Part shown: positions 26,094 to 35,591 of the stretch, one piece after another
Layout: the number at the start of each line of letters is the position of its first letter
How positions within the stretch are numbered: the stretch's first letter is position 1
Assembly (NCBI RefSeq): GCF_900637865.1
Contig: NZ_LR134428.1
Coordinates: forward strand, 100,397 to 164,396
Source of the DNA: Legionella adelaidensis
GTDB lineage: Bacteria > Pseudomonadota > Gammaproteobacteria > Legionellales > Legionellaceae
Direction: 5' to 3'
Length of the DNA stretch: 64,000 nt
The notes under the pieces: generated by a model
What the model saw: the letters and a program-made list of their open reading frames with translations, nothing else
What the model was told of the DNA's origin: nothing
The model's database searches: none
Translations under genes and position numbers: made by a program

Positions 26094-27167
26094 ATGTCTA
26101 TTGATACCCTAAAAACACCTGATTTGGGAACGACGTTACAAGGTGATTTTTTAGATTATGCTTTGTCGCACAGTTTTGGGGACATTCATTGCCGTGTAGA
26201 TGAAAAAACGGGCATGAAAGCAATTATCGCTATTCATAATACCAAGTTAGGCCCGGCACTTGGCGGATGCCGATTTATTTATTATCCAGATACCGCGGCT
26301 GCTTTATATGATGTTATGCGCTTGGCGCGTGGAATGAGTTATAAAGCAGCTTTAGCCAATTTACCTTTGGGGGGCGGCAAAGCAGTAATTATTCAACCAG
26401 CCCAACCTTATGATCGCGAAGGCTATTTACGTAGTTTTGGAAAGTTTGTTAATGATTTGGGTGGCCGTTATATCACCGCTTTAGATAGTGGCACCCAACT
26501 AGCGGATATGGATATCATTGGCGAACATACCCCTTATATAGCTAGCCTGTCACGCTACGATGGCGACCCATCTCCTTATACAGCAAAAGGGGTTTTAAGA
26601 GGTATTGAGGCTGCCGTTGCGTTTAAGTTAGGTAAAGATAGCTTAAAAGGGCTTCATATCGCTATTCAAGGATTAGGGCACGTAGGTTATCCGCTGGCGC
26701 GCTCCCTACATGAGCTGGGAGCTACTTTATCAGTAGCTGATGTTGACCCTACTCGCACAGACCTTGCCGCTAACGAATTCGGCGCAAATGTTTATTCTAC
26801 CGAAGATATACATAAAGTCCCCTGTGATATTTTTTCTCCTTGTGCTCTAGGCGCTGTTATTAACGATCAGAGTATTAATCACCTGCAAACCACTATTATT
26901 GCAGGCGCTGCCAATAATCAGTTAGCCCATACCTATCATGGTCAACGTTTGCATGACAAGGGAATACTTTATGCAACTGATTATGTTATTAATGCAGGCG
27001 GGCTCATGTTTGCAGCAAGTAAATATTTGCATATCCATGAAGATGACTTAAATGATCAAATTACGGGAATTGGAAAAACGCTCTCGGAAATATTTGCACG
27101 TTCACAACGTGAAAATAAACCACCCAGTGAAATTGCCGACGCGATAGCTAAAGAAAAATTATCATGA
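26094..27167 (+). CDS. ldh: leucine/valine (Glu/Leu/Phe/Val family) dehydrogenase
   Basis: A 357-residue amino-acid dehydrogenase that oxidatively deaminates branched-chain amino acids with NAD+. The substrate motif GPALGGCRF is followed by LPLGGGKAVI with the catalytic lysine, a Rossmann motif (IQGLGHVGYPLA) and AGAANNQL. The length fits leucine dehydrogenases rather than the longer glutamate dehydrogenases. GGAG lies ten bases upstream of the ATG. The methyltransferase gene overlaps by four bases. Context with hpd, fah and maiA suggests an amino-acid catabolism unit. Exact substrate preference (Leu, Val or Phe) cannot be read from the sequence. Confidence 0.9.
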   Translation: MSIDTLKTPDLGTTLQGDFLDYALSHSFGDIHCRVDEKTGMKAIIAIHNTKLGPALGGCRFIYYPDTAAALYDVMRLARGMSYKAALANLPLGGGKAVIIQPAQPYDREGYLRSFGKFVNDLGGRYITALDSGTQLADMDIIGEHTPYIASLSRYDGDPSPYTAKGVLRGIEAAVAFKLGKDSLKGLHIAIQGLGHVGYPLARSLHELGATLSVADVDPTRTDLAANEFGANVYSTEDIHKVPCDIFSPCALGAVINDQSINHLQTTIIAGAANNQLAHTYHGQRLHDKGILYATDYVINAGGLMFAASKYLHIHEDDLNDQITGIGKTLSEIFARSQRENKPPSEIADAIAKEKLS

Positions 27168-27829
27168 GTATAAAACATTTAAATTTGAATCCAGAACTTT
27201 ATGAATACATGTTAGATGTCTCCCTGCATGAACACCCTATATTGGCAGAACTACGAGAAGAGACGGCAAAATTACCTTTGGCAAATATGCAAATTTCTTC
27301 TTTTCAGGCGCAATTTATGCAGTTATTGCTACGTATTTTGCAAGCAAAGAGGGTTTTGGAGTTAGGAACTTTTACCGGATATAGCGCATTAGCAATGGCT
27401 TTAATGCTTCCGGAAGATGGGAAAGTGATTACTTGTGATATTAGTGAGCAGTGGACAAAGCTCGCTCCTTCTTATTGGAAAAAAGCGAAACAAGATAAAA
27501 AAATTGATTTGCGTTTAGCTCCCGCACTGGAAACGTTAGAAAAGCTAATTTCTCAAGGTGAAGAAAAAAGCTTTGATTTTATTTTTATCGATGCGGATAA
27601 AACAAATTATATTCCCTATTATGAATATGCCCTAAAGCTGATAAAACCCCACGGTTTAATTGCTATTGATAATGTATTCTGGGATGGGAAAGTAATTGAT
27701 CCTGCTGAAACTGGTGGACAAACTCGAGAAATCCGCAAACTAAATGAGTTAATTAAAAATGACTCACGGGTATTTTCCAGCTTATTACCCATTGCCGATG
27801 GATTATTTCTAGTGCAGCCAATAAATTAG
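27164..27829 (+). CDS. SAM-dependent O-methyltransferase (caffeoyl-CoA OMT-like)
   Basis: A 221-residue class I methyltransferase of family 3. The SAM-binding motif is VLELGTFTGYSALAMA, with VITCDIS as motif II, FIFIDADKTNYIPYYE carrying the metal-binding aspartates, and IAIDNVFWDGKV close to the active site. It should methylate a hydroxyl of a catechol-like substrate in a divalent-metal-dependent way. The ATG overlaps the stop of leucine dehydrogenase (ATGA), so they are coupled. Its position before hpd hints at an aromatic or amino-acid-derived substrate. Confidence 0.88.
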   Translation: MSIKHLNLNPELYEYMLDVSLHEHPILAELREETAKLPLANMQISSFQAQFMQLLLRILQAKRVLELGTFTGYSALAMALMLPEDGKVITCDISEQWTKLAPSYWKKAKQDKKIDLRLAPALETLEKLISQGEEKSFDFIFIDADKTNYIPYYEYALKLIKPHGLIAIDNVFWDGKVIDPAETGGQTREIRKLNELIKNDSRVFSSLLPIADGLFLVQPIN

Positions 27830-27860
27830 TTTCATCATAGTATTTTACAAGGAGTAGCTT

Positions 27861-28904
27861 ATGAATAACGAAAATCCCTGTGGCTTGGATGGCTTTGCTT
27901 TTTTGGAGTTTTCTGCCCCTGACGCAGAAATGCTGCATAAACAGTTTAAACAGATGGGATTTCATCCGGCAAAAAAACATTCTACTCTGGATATTACTCT
28001 CTATACGCAAGATACCATTCAGTTCATTGTTAATGCTGAAGCACACTCACAAGCAGCTCAGCACGCACAAATCCATGGTCCAGGAGCTTGTGCGATGGGT
28101 TTTAAAGTCCATAATGCGCAGAAAGCCTTTGAGCACGCCATTGCCCATGGAGCAAAAGCATTTCACGAAGATGGCCCTCTTGATCATAAACTTCCCGCCA
28201 TAGAAGCCATAGGGGGAAGCGTTATTTATTTTGTTGATGATACACACCAGGCTTTCGGCCATGACTGGAATCAATCGAAAGATGCTTCCTCGAAGTCTTC
28301 AGGATTAACCGCCATTGATCACCTTACCCACAATGTATATCGTGGCAACATGGATAAATGGGCCAAATTTTATGAGTCTATTTTTAATTTTAAAGAAATT
28401 CGTTTTTTTAATATTGTTGGCAAAATGACAGGTTTAATCAGCCGCGCTTTAGCAAGTCCGTGTGGAAAAATTAAAATTCCTCTCAATGAGTCTAAGGATG
28501 ATCAATCACAAATTGAAGAATTTCTTCATGAATATAAAGGTGAAGGAATTCAGCATGTCGCTTTAAACACGGAAAATATTTATCAAACAGTTGATAGTTT
28601 AAGAGATAATGAGGTGAAATTTTTAGATGTTCCGGACACTTATTATGAAATGATTAATAATCGTATTCCCTGGCATCAAGAACCCGTAAATAAACTACAA
28701 GAACGACGCATTTTAATAGATGGGGAAAAAGATCCCGATAGTGGTCTTCTTTTACAAATTTTTACAGAAAATCTATTCGGTCCGGTATTCTTTGAAATTA
28801 TTCAACGTAAAGGAAATCAAGGATTTGGTGAGGGTAATTTTCAAGCTTTATTTGAAGCAATTGAAAGAGATCAAGTTAAACGCGGCACTTTACAGGCAAT
28901 GTAA
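27861..28904 (+). CDS. hpd: 4-hydroxyphenylpyruvate dioxygenase, legiolysin type
   Basis: HPPD converts 4-hydroxyphenylpyruvate to homogentisate with Fe(II) and O2. The 347-residue length fits the bacterial enzyme. The three iron ligands are visible: His154 in AIDHLTHNV, His232 in EGIQHVALNT and Glu312 in VFFEIIQRKG. In L. pneumophila the homologue is legiolysin (lly), responsible for brown pyomelanin-type pigment and haemolysis. AAGGAG lies upstream of the ATG. Fumarylacetoacetase follows at 8 bp and maleylacetoacetate isomerase after that; homogentisate dioxygenase is absent here. Confidence 0.96.
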   Translation: MNNENPCGLDGFAFLEFSAPDAEMLHKQFKQMGFHPAKKHSTLDITLYTQDTIQFIVNAEAHSQAAQHAQIHGPGACAMGFKVHNAQKAFEHAIAHGAKAFHEDGPLDHKLPAIEAIGGSVIYFVDDTHQAFGHDWNQSKDASSKSSGLTAIDHLTHNVYRGNMDKWAKFYESIFNFKEIRFFNIVGKMTGLISRALASPCGKIKIPLNESKDDQSQIEEFLHEYKGEGIQHVALNTENIYQTVDSLRDNEVKFLDVPDTYYEMINNRIPWHQEPVNKLQERRILIDGEKDPDSGLLLQIFTENLFGPVFFEIIQRKGNQGFGEGNFQALFEAIERDQVKRGTLQAM

Positions 28905-28912
28905 GGATAATT

Positions 28913-29944
28913 ATGAAATTAGCAACGTTAAAAAATCCCAATTCGCGCGACGGAAAACTTTGCGTAGTTAATCGCGCTTTAACACATGCAGTAGATGCCT
29001 CTCACATTGCCCCAAATTTACAGTGTGCTCTTGATAATTGGGGCGATGTAGAAGATGCCTTATTGCACATTTATCATCAGTTAAATGAAGGTATGGCACA
29101 CAACAGTTTCCCTTTTAATAGTTTGCAAACGGCATCGCCCCTTCCCCGGGCCTACCAATGGGCAGATGGAAGCTCTTATGTAAACCATGTTGAACTGGTA
29201 AGAAAAGCTCGCGGTCAAGAATTGCCTGCTAATTTTTGGACCGATCCATTAATGTATCAAGGCGGCTCTGATGGATTTATAGGACCTAACGACCCCATCT
29301 TGGTAAGAGAGGAAAACTATGGAGTAGATTTCGAAGCAGAAGTTGCCATTATAACCAACGATGTACCTATGGGTATAACTCCAGAAGAGGCCGGCAAACA
29401 TATTAAATTATTCATGTTGGTGAATGACGTATCTCTACGTAATCTAATTCCTGAGGAACTGGCTAAAGGATTCGGATTTTTCCAATCCAAACCTGCCAGT
29501 AGCTTTTCTCCCGTAGCGGTTACCCCTGATGAATTACTTCCCCATTGGGACGGAGAAAGAGTACATTTACCCTTATATAGCTATTTAAATGGCGAGTTAT
29601 TTGGTAAACCTAATGCTGGTAAAGACATGACCTTCTCCTTTCCTGAGCTAATTGCCCATGCTGCAAAAACGAGAAATTTATGTTCAGGAACGATTATTGG
29701 TTCAGGGACTGTTTCTAATGAGGATCGCAGCAATGGATCATCGTGTATTGCTGAAAAAAGAATGTTAGAAATTTTAAAAGACGGGAAAGCAACGACTTCT
29801 TTTATGCTATTTGGCGACACCATTCGCATAGAAATGAAAAATGAAAAAGGGGAAAATATTTTTGGCTCAATTGATCAAGAGCTCAAACAAGCCTCTCTTC
29901 CTGTAGTACAAAAAACGGCCAAGGAACAACGTGAAACTTTATGA
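28913..29944 (+). CDS. fahA: fumarylacetoacetate hydrolase family protein
   Basis: A 343-residue FAH-family enzyme expected to split fumarylacetoacetate to fumarate and acetoacetate, the last step of tyrosine breakdown. Metal-binding FAH motifs are visible: NYGVDFEAEVAIITNDV and LVNDVSLRNLIP, then GTIIGSGTVSNEDRSNGSSCI. It starts 8 bp after hpd and overlaps maiA by 14 bp, so the three form an operon. The order hpd-fah-maiA matches the tyrosine pathway minus homogentisate dioxygenase. Confidence 0.92.
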   Translation: MKLATLKNPNSRDGKLCVVNRALTHAVDASHIAPNLQCALDNWGDVEDALLHIYHQLNEGMAHNSFPFNSLQTASPLPRAYQWADGSSYVNHVELVRKARGQELPANFWTDPLMYQGGSDGFIGPNDPILVREENYGVDFEAEVAIITNDVPMGITPEEAGKHIKLFMLVNDVSLRNLIPEELAKGFGFFQSKPASSFSPVAVTPDELLPHWDGERVHLPLYSYLNGELFGKPNAGKDMTFSFPELIAHAAKTRNLCSGTIIGSGTVSNEDRSNGSSCIAEKRMLEILKDGKATTSFMLFGDTIRIEMKNEKGENIFGSIDQELKQASLPVVQKTAKEQRETL

Positions 29945-30587
29945 TTATTTTCGCTCTTCAGCGAGTTATAGGGTAAGAATTGCATTAAATTGGAAGAATA
30001 TCAGCTATGAGACACTCTCTATCCATTTAATCAACCATGGGGGCGAACAGCATGCTCCTGATTATATGCAATTAAACCCTCAAGGCTTGGTCCCTACTCT
30101 GGACGAAAACGGGCACATTTTAAGTCAATCATTAGCCATTATTGAGTACCTGGAAGAAATATCCCCTACTCCCCCTCTATTGCCGCAAAATCCTTTGGCT
30201 AAAGCCCAAGTGCGAAGCCTTTCTTTAATAATTGCCAGTGATATTCATCCTTTAAACAATCTTCGTGTTTTGAACTATTTACGTGAAAAATTTAATGCCA
30301 ACGAGGAGCAGACAAGAGAGTGGTACCATCATTGGTTAAGATTGGGCTTTGATGCTTTGGAATCCCGCTTGCAAGCGTTACCACGTAAAAATCCCGTTTG
30401 TTATGGCAATGACATTAGTCTCGCAGACATTTGTCTAGTTCCTCAGGTTTATAATGCGAAAAGATTTGAATTTCCTTTAGAGAATTACCCGCTAATCAGA
30501 GAAATAAATGCCTACTGCGAAAGCTTACCAGCTTTTGTAGAAGCTTCTCCTGAGGCACAGGAAAAGCACGTAGAATTAATAAAGTAG
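29931..30587 (+). CDS. maiA: maleylacetoacetate isomerase (zeta-class GST)
   Basis: A 218-residue glutathione S-transferase-fold enzyme that isomerises maleylacetoacetate to fumarylacetoacetate using glutathione. The N-terminal YFRSSASYRVRIALNWK is the zeta-class signature with the S-S-x-S-x-R-V-R active site, and LNPQGLVPTLDE and LSQSLAIIEYLEE complete the thioredoxin-like half. The C-terminal helical domain contains SLADICLVPQVYNA. It overlaps fahA by 14 bp and closes the operon. Confidence 0.95.
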   Translation: MKLYDYFRSSASYRVRIALNWKNISYETLSIHLINHGGEQHAPDYMQLNPQGLVPTLDENGHILSQSLAIIEYLEEISPTPPLLPQNPLAKAQVRSLSLIIASDIHPLNNLRVLNYLREKFNANEEQTREWYHHWLRLGFDALESRLQALPRKNPVCYGNDISLADICLVPQVYNAKRFEFPLENYPLIREINAYCESLPAFVEASPEAQEKHVELIK

Positions 30588-30639
30588 TTGGCCAGCAGGC
30601 GCGGCCTAGGGGACTGACTCATTTGCCTCCTGACCCAAG

Positions 30640-31932
30640 CTAAAGCTCTTGCCTTAACCCCACTGCAATGTTCTCTTTATTTTTCGCACTACCAACAGCC
30701 GACCCCGGGTGGGTCTCTCTCATCGCCAAAGAGATAAGCAGGCTAACCAGAAAGCACACCGGCATAATAAAGAGCGCTTTTTGATAGCTTTCTACATTGT
30801 ATACTGGTACCCCTGCAACTAAATGCCATTGGTCGCTACGGTGCAGAATAACTCCTACCAAAGGCTGAAATATCGCGCCCCCTAAAAGAACAGATAAATT
30901 ATTAAAACCTGATGCAGTACCAACCAGATGCGTAGGATTATTATCTTTAACCACAGCAAAACTAACAGTTTGCCCACCAGCTCCCAAACCAAGAATGAAA
31001 AGAACCCCATACATCCAAGCGAGAGGTACATTAGGGACATATAGTAAGACAACGGTCGCCGTCAAGCCAAATACTGCACTAATGCCTAATGCTAAACGGC
31101 GGCTATAAAAGCGATCGCTAAACCACCCCAGTAGAGGACTACCAATTCCAATCCCTAGCCAAATCATACTACATAAGCCGGAGGCCATAACCACGCTCAC
31201 CTGGTATTTTTCTTCTAAATAAGGCACGCCCCATAATGCCGCAAAAACAGCGATAGGCGTCCAAATACAAAAAGCATAGGCTCCTGTTGTCCAGGTGTAA
31301 CGTTGACGACAAACCTCCATTAAACGATGCCATTCGTCACGAAATTTACGTGTAGGGATGGCTTGGGTAGGCTGATGTGGAAAATCGCGTATAATTAGCC
31401 ATAAGAGCAAAGCCAACACGACGCCGACCGCAGCCAAAATAAAACTTGCATTACGCCAACCCACATGGTTAATTAAAGCCGCCAACGGCACTTCCCCAAA
31501 CATTGCGCCAACCGAACTCATTAATTGGGCAATACCAGCAAGAATGGCGAAATGGTGGGGCGGAAACCAACGTGAAAGAAGAACTAATACCCCAATAAAA
31601 GAAAAAGCACTACCAATCCCAATTAAAAAGCGACCAATAGAGGCCGTAAAGATGCTATCCGTTGAAGCAAAAAAGAAAGAACCGAAGGCACAAAGTAACA
31701 AAGCGGCGGTCATAAGCTTCCTTGGCCCGTACCGATCGAATAATAAACCTGCCGGCAACTGCATTGGGGCATAAGCATAAAAATAAAAAGCCGATATCAC
31801 CCCAAAACCTTCCGCAGTAACTTGAAACGTTTGCATCATGGGATCTGCCATTACACTAGGCGCGACCTGCAAAATAAATTCGTATAAATAAAAAGAAGCG
31901 GCCAGGAAAAAAATAATGTAAGCGCTTACCAT
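30640..31932 (-). CDS. MFS transporter
   Basis: A 430-residue major facilitator with about 12 hydrophobic segments. The N-terminal AAASFYLYEFILQVAPSVM and LLFDRYGPRKLM (motif A, between TM2 and TM3) are characteristic of an MFS group frequent in Legionella and Coxiella. The second-half motif A is GWFSDRFYSRRLA. An in-frame TTG at 31989 would add 19 residues; I prefer the ATG at 31932 because relatives begin just before TM1, though no clear ribosome-binding site marks either. The substrate is unknown. It is convergent with the tyrosine-degradation operon. Confidence 0.88.
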   Translation of the reverse strand: MVSAYIIFFLAASFYLYEFILQVAPSVMADPMMQTFQVTAEGFGVISAFYFYAYAPMQLPAGLLFDRYGPRKLMTAALLLCAFGSFFFASTDSIFTASIGRFLIGIGSAFSFIGVLVLLSRWFPPHHFAILAGIAQLMSSVGAMFGEVPLAALINHVGWRNASFILAAVGVVLALLLWLIIRDFPHQPTQAIPTRKFRDEWHRLMEVCRQRYTWTTGAYAFCIWTPIAVFAALWGVPYLEEKYQVSVVMASGLCSMIWLGIGIGSPLLGWFSDRFYSRRLALGISAVFGLTATVVLLYVPNVPLAWMYGVLFILGLGAGGQTVSFAVVKDNNPTHLVGTASGFNNLSVLLGGAIFQPLVGVILHRSDQWHLVAGVPVYNVESYQKALFIMPVCFLVSLLISLAMRETHPGSAVGSAKNKENIAVGLRQEL

Positions 31933-32129
31933 ACTATGCTGTTGTGGCGGAAGATGATACGTGTTCAAGTTGATACCAAGGTTTATCAAAAATACACATT
32001 ACACAGAAGAGAATTTAGTTTGTCAATGAGAAATTCTTTCACTTACACAAGTTAAAATGGAATGCCGTTTATTTGAACAAATAAATCCCACTGTGTTAAA
32101 ATTTAGAATTATAAAATATTTTAAAAATA

Positions 32130-34430
32130 ATGGTAAAAATTTCTTCTTCCCCCTGGTGGAGATTTGCATCTCCTGCATCTTGCATTCGTCAAAAATTATT
32201 AGCGAATGAACTAACAGCAGCAGATCTGGAGAGTATTGCTCCCGAAGGCCCTTTTTGCGGAAGAAATGCAATTTTAACCCTGGCTTGTTTCCATGAATTA
32301 GAATTATTAGAAATACTGCTGGATAAAGGACTTGTTACTCAGTCTCAGTTGGCTCTCAGAGATCCTCGCCCCGAAAATGCAATAAATACTATTTGGTTAC
32401 TAGCGAATCAAAATGCAATTGCCTTGTTAAAAAAGATAAAAAATGCAGGACTCCTCACTGCCGAGCAATTGAAAGCGGTATTTAAGGGAAAAAGTCGCTC
32501 TTGGAATGTATTATCCCTTTTAGGGCATTATAAACACTTTGATTTTATCAATGAATTATTAGACGAAAATTTCATTACCGCAGAATTGGTTGCTTTCGAT
32601 TTAGTTTGGCTATTGGCTAAGTTTGCTCAAGAAGAGCTCTTAAGAAAATTTTTAGATAATGACTTTATTCCTAGAGAATACGTAGGGGCACATCCATCCA
32701 AGGGTGAAGATACTGGTAAAACGCTACTTTGGTTTTTATGCGAGCATGGGTTCATGGCCTTATTTAACCGTTTGATTTCTTCTGGATTGGTAACTAGCTC
32801 CAGTTTAGAGGTAAGGGTAAAGCAAGGTCCCGATGAAGGTGCCAATGTAGTTTTAGGATTAGCTAGGTACAGAGAAATTGAATCTTTGACACTACTTGAA
32901 CAGAAAGGCCTTCTAACTTCCACACAATTAACTGCCTGCTATCAAAACGGTCCAGAAGCAGGTGCTAACGTTATTCTTTATTTATTCTATTCAGAACAAT
33001 TTGACTTTATACAGACTTTATTAAAAAAAAGATTATTTACACAAGAAATCTTGGCCCAAGCAGCTGAAGGTGGCACCGATTGCAGCGTAAATATTGTTTG
33101 GCTTGGCATTTCTCTACATTTTTACGATGTTTTTTTAGAGTTAATTTTACAGGGTTTAATAAATTCTTCGCATTTATCTGTTTCTCCCACTCAGGGAGAC
33201 CAGATCGGAGTTAATAGTCTTATGTTACTGGCCCAAAATGGTTGTTGGGATTTAATAGAAATTTTACATAAACAAAGACTGCTTACAACGGAGCATTTTA
33301 ATGGACACTATGGAGCCGAAGATGTTGAACACAAAGGAATGAATGTCGTATTTCTTCTAATTCTCAATAAACAACTTACCTTACTGGAAGCGTTTCTTGG
33401 GGATGACCTTTTACTGCCTGAACACTTCGGCCAATTAGTAGAAAATGGGGAGTTTGCCGGAACAAATGCCGCATGGATGCTTGCTTTTTTTGGGGAGTTT
33501 GTACTACTCCATAGATTGATTAAAAAGAGGCTTATTCTCGCCGAGCATCTTCTAGCTAGCCCAACAGTTGAAACAACACGATTTTTTGACATATTAAGCA
33601 ATCGACAAAAACTACTTTGTGGTTTTAAATTACGGTCCGCAAAAATTCCTAAACCCATGAATAATCCAATAAGGGAATTTGCAGGTAAAAACGTTTTGTG
33701 GCTAACCGAGAGCACTGGAGGAGCGGGTTTGGTTTCTTCTTTAATAGGACAATCTTTAATAACTCCTGCGCATTTATGGCCAGCCAGTGCAGACTTAACA
33801 TTAACAGCCCCGCTGATGCTTTTTGCGAACAATCAACGTTTTACGCTCATCGACAAATTGTTAGAATCAGGCGTTCTAAATGCGGATTTATTAAACTACT
33901 CTTATACTTCGGGCCCCGACGCAGGAAAAAATCTGGTATGGTTAATTATTTTTCACAAACAATTTGATTTATTAAAAAAAGTTTTAACGCGCAACTTGTT
34001 ACGATGCGATCAGCTCGCAGCTTGCAGTAATACAGGTGGTTACACAGGTAAAAACTGTGTTTGGTTATTAATTTTTTTCAAACAATTCGACCTGGTTTCC
34101 GATCTTTTAGCAGCCGATCTTCTGTCCGAGGAGTTATTACATGCGAAAGCACGTCAGGGACAATATACTGGCCGCTCTGCACTCGATCTATTAACTATTT
34201 TCCATCAAGACAATTTAATTTTGCAATGCAGAAACGTTGAGTTAATCGACGAAGAAACATATCAATCACTACTTCGCAAAAAAAGGACGAGCACAAATAC
34301 TGCAATAGAAGCAGTGCAAAATAAGGAAACCTCCTCTTTCGGGTTTAGGATATTTGATGCAACAGGCCCCCATGAGGAAAAGGCTCCCGATACTGCTCAT
34401 AAATCGCGGGTTTTATCTACCAAATATTAA
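32130..34430 (+). CDS. 766-residue protein of about sixteen 41-residue ankyrin-like repeats; effector candidate
   Basis: From residue 41 to about 715 the protein is built of tandem units of roughly 41 residues. The shared pattern is G-x-N-x-x-W-L-L, then a Q-F-D-L-L helix, a second helix ending in L-L-x-x-x-L-L-T, E-x-L, and a loop ending in G-P-x-x-G. The clearest copies are ANVVLGLARYREIESLTLLE, ANVILYLFYSEQFDFIQTLL, KNLVWLIIFHKQFDLLKKVL and KNCVWLLIFFKQFDLVSDLL. One unit near residue 480-525 carries an insertion. The helix-helix-loop logic resembles ankyrin repeats but the period is 41, not 33. There is no signal peptide. A polar tail of about 50 residues (ETSSFGFRIFDATGPHEEKA) could be a Dot/Icm secretion signal. 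The ATG has no clear Shine-Dalgarno. The host target and translocation are unproven. Confidence 0.85.
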   Translation: MVKISSSPWWRFASPASCIRQKLLANELTAADLESIAPEGPFCGRNAILTLACFHELELLEILLDKGLVTQSQLALRDPRPENAINTIWLLANQNAIALLKKIKNAGLLTAEQLKAVFKGKSRSWNVLSLLGHYKHFDFINELLDENFITAELVAFDLVWLLAKFAQEELLRKFLDNDFIPREYVGAHPSKGEDTGKTLLWFLCEHGFMALFNRLISSGLVTSSSLEVRVKQGPDEGANVVLGLARYREIESLTLLEQKGLLTSTQLTACYQNGPEAGANVILYLFYSEQFDFIQTLLKKRLFTQEILAQAAEGGTDCSVNIVWLGISLHFYDVFLELILQGLINSSHLSVSPTQGDQIGVNSLMLLAQNGCWDLIEILHKQRLLTTEHFNGHYGAEDVEHKGMNVVFLLILNKQLTLLEAFLGDDLLLPEHFGQLVENGEFAGTNAAWMLAFFGEFVLLHRLIKKRLILAEHLLASPTVETTRFFDILSNRQKLLCGFKLRSAKIPKPMNNPIREFAGKNVLWLTESTGGAGLVSSLIGQSLITPAHLWPASADLTLTAPLMLFANNQRFTLIDKLLESGVLNADLLNYSYTSGPDAGKNLVWLIIFHKQFDLLKKVLTRNLLRCDQLAACSNTGGYTGKNCVWLLIFFKQFDLVSDLLAADLLSEELLHAKARQGQYTGRSALDLLTIFHQDNLILQCRNVELIDEETYQSLLRKKRTSTNTAIEAVQNKETSSFGFRIFDATGPHEEKAPDTAHKSRVLSTKY

Positions 34431-34469
34431 TAAAGAGGCTTTAAAGTAAAGCTTTATCAGAATTCATTT

Positions 34470-35549
34470 TTAATAAACAGCCCCTAACATGCCAATGGTT
34501 TCGGCGCCAGTAATAGAACGTAGATCTACAGCTTCCTGATTCAAAGTTTTGTCAGCGAGCCAGGCAAACATCATTGCTTCCAAGTAATCGGGATTGACTC
34601 CATAAGTGGCCGTAGTTTCTATTAACAATTCAGGAAAATTTTCTCGCATGCTCGCTACTAATTTTTGATTATGAGCCCCCCCTCCACACAGCAATAACTT
34701 ATTAGTCGTTATTGGATAGGCCCTTATCGTTTGGATAATGCTGTCTACAGTTAATGCTAACAAGGTTGCTTGTACATCCCCTTCTTTATAAGTTGTTATA
34801 TTAAATGCTTTCAACCATTCAAGGGAAAAGTATTCTTTACCAACGCTTTTAGGAGGATCCATATTGAAGTAAGGATCGGTTTTGAAAGCCTCTAACAGTT
34901 CAGGTAACACCACTCCCGAGGAAGCCCATTGGCCATCTTTATCAAATGGTTTGTTTCTGCATTGATTAATCCAGGCATCAAGCAAGCAATTTCCTGGGCC
35001 TATATCAAAGCCTTGTACCGTTTCATTATGTAAAAAAGTTATATTAGAAATTCCACCAATATTTACTACAGCAATTAATTCGCTTTTTTTAGCAAACAAA
35101 GCTTGATGGTATAAGGGGGCAAAAGGTGCTCCTTGTCCTTTACGAACCATATCACGGGTACGAAAGTCAGCTACCACCTTTAATTTAGTTAATTCTGCTA
35201 TAGTATGTGGACAACCTAATTGAATAGTATAGGGAATTGCTGCACTCGTATCATGGGTAATTGTTTGCCCATGGCTCCCTATCGCTTTTATTACTGATTT
35301 ATCTACATTTGAAGCTTGCATAAGATCTTCCACTGCCGCAGCAAACTCTATTCCTATTTTTCGATGAAGCTGAGCAATGAATGCGAGTGTGCCTTCCTGT
35401 TTATTGCATAACTGTTGCAATTGGACAAGCGTTGAAGGTGAATACGGACGTGTTATTCCTGCTATCAGCTGGTGCGTTTCTACATCAACCAAGGCAGCAT
35501 CAATTCCATCCATGCTAGTTCCAGACATTAACCCAATATATAACTTCAT
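34470..35549 (-). CDS. anmK: anhydro-N-acetylmuramic acid kinase
   Basis: AnmK phosphorylates and opens 1,6-anhydro-MurNAc during peptidoglycan recycling. The 359-residue protein starts MKLYIGLMSGTSMDGIDAAL, the family hallmark ATP-binding segment. It also contains AIGSHGQTITHD with the catalytic aspartate region, VVNIGGISNITFL and LCGGGAHNQKL. It ends next to the convergent repeat protein gene and starts 43 bp after tatD. Membrane-bound lytic enzymes in the window (SLT lipoprotein, mltG) produce its substrate. Confidence 0.95.
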   Translation of the reverse strand: MKLYIGLMSGTSMDGIDAALVDVETHQLIAGITRPYSPSTLVQLQQLCNKQEGTLAFIAQLHRKIGIEFAAAVEDLMQASNVDKSVIKAIGSHGQTITHDTSAAIPYTIQLGCPHTIAELTKLKVVADFRTRDMVRKGQGAPFAPLYHQALFAKKSELIAVVNIGGISNITFLHNETVQGFDIGPGNCLLDAWINQCRNKPFDKDGQWASSGVVLPELLEAFKTDPYFNMDPPKSVGKEYFSLEWLKAFNITTYKEGDVQATLLALTVDSIIQTIRAYPITTNKLLLCGGGAHNQKLVASMRENFPELLIETTATYGVNPDYLEAMMFAWLADKTLNQEAVDLRSITGAETIGMLGAVY

Positions 35550-35591
35550 TTTTTAAAATTCCATTAAGGAAAATAAAACCCTGTTTGGAGC

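Noticed and set aside
33308..33832. 174-codon minus-strand frame inside the repeat-protein gene
   Set aside because: It is antisense to a long, well supported repeat protein, and its apparent regularity reflects the repeats of the other strand.
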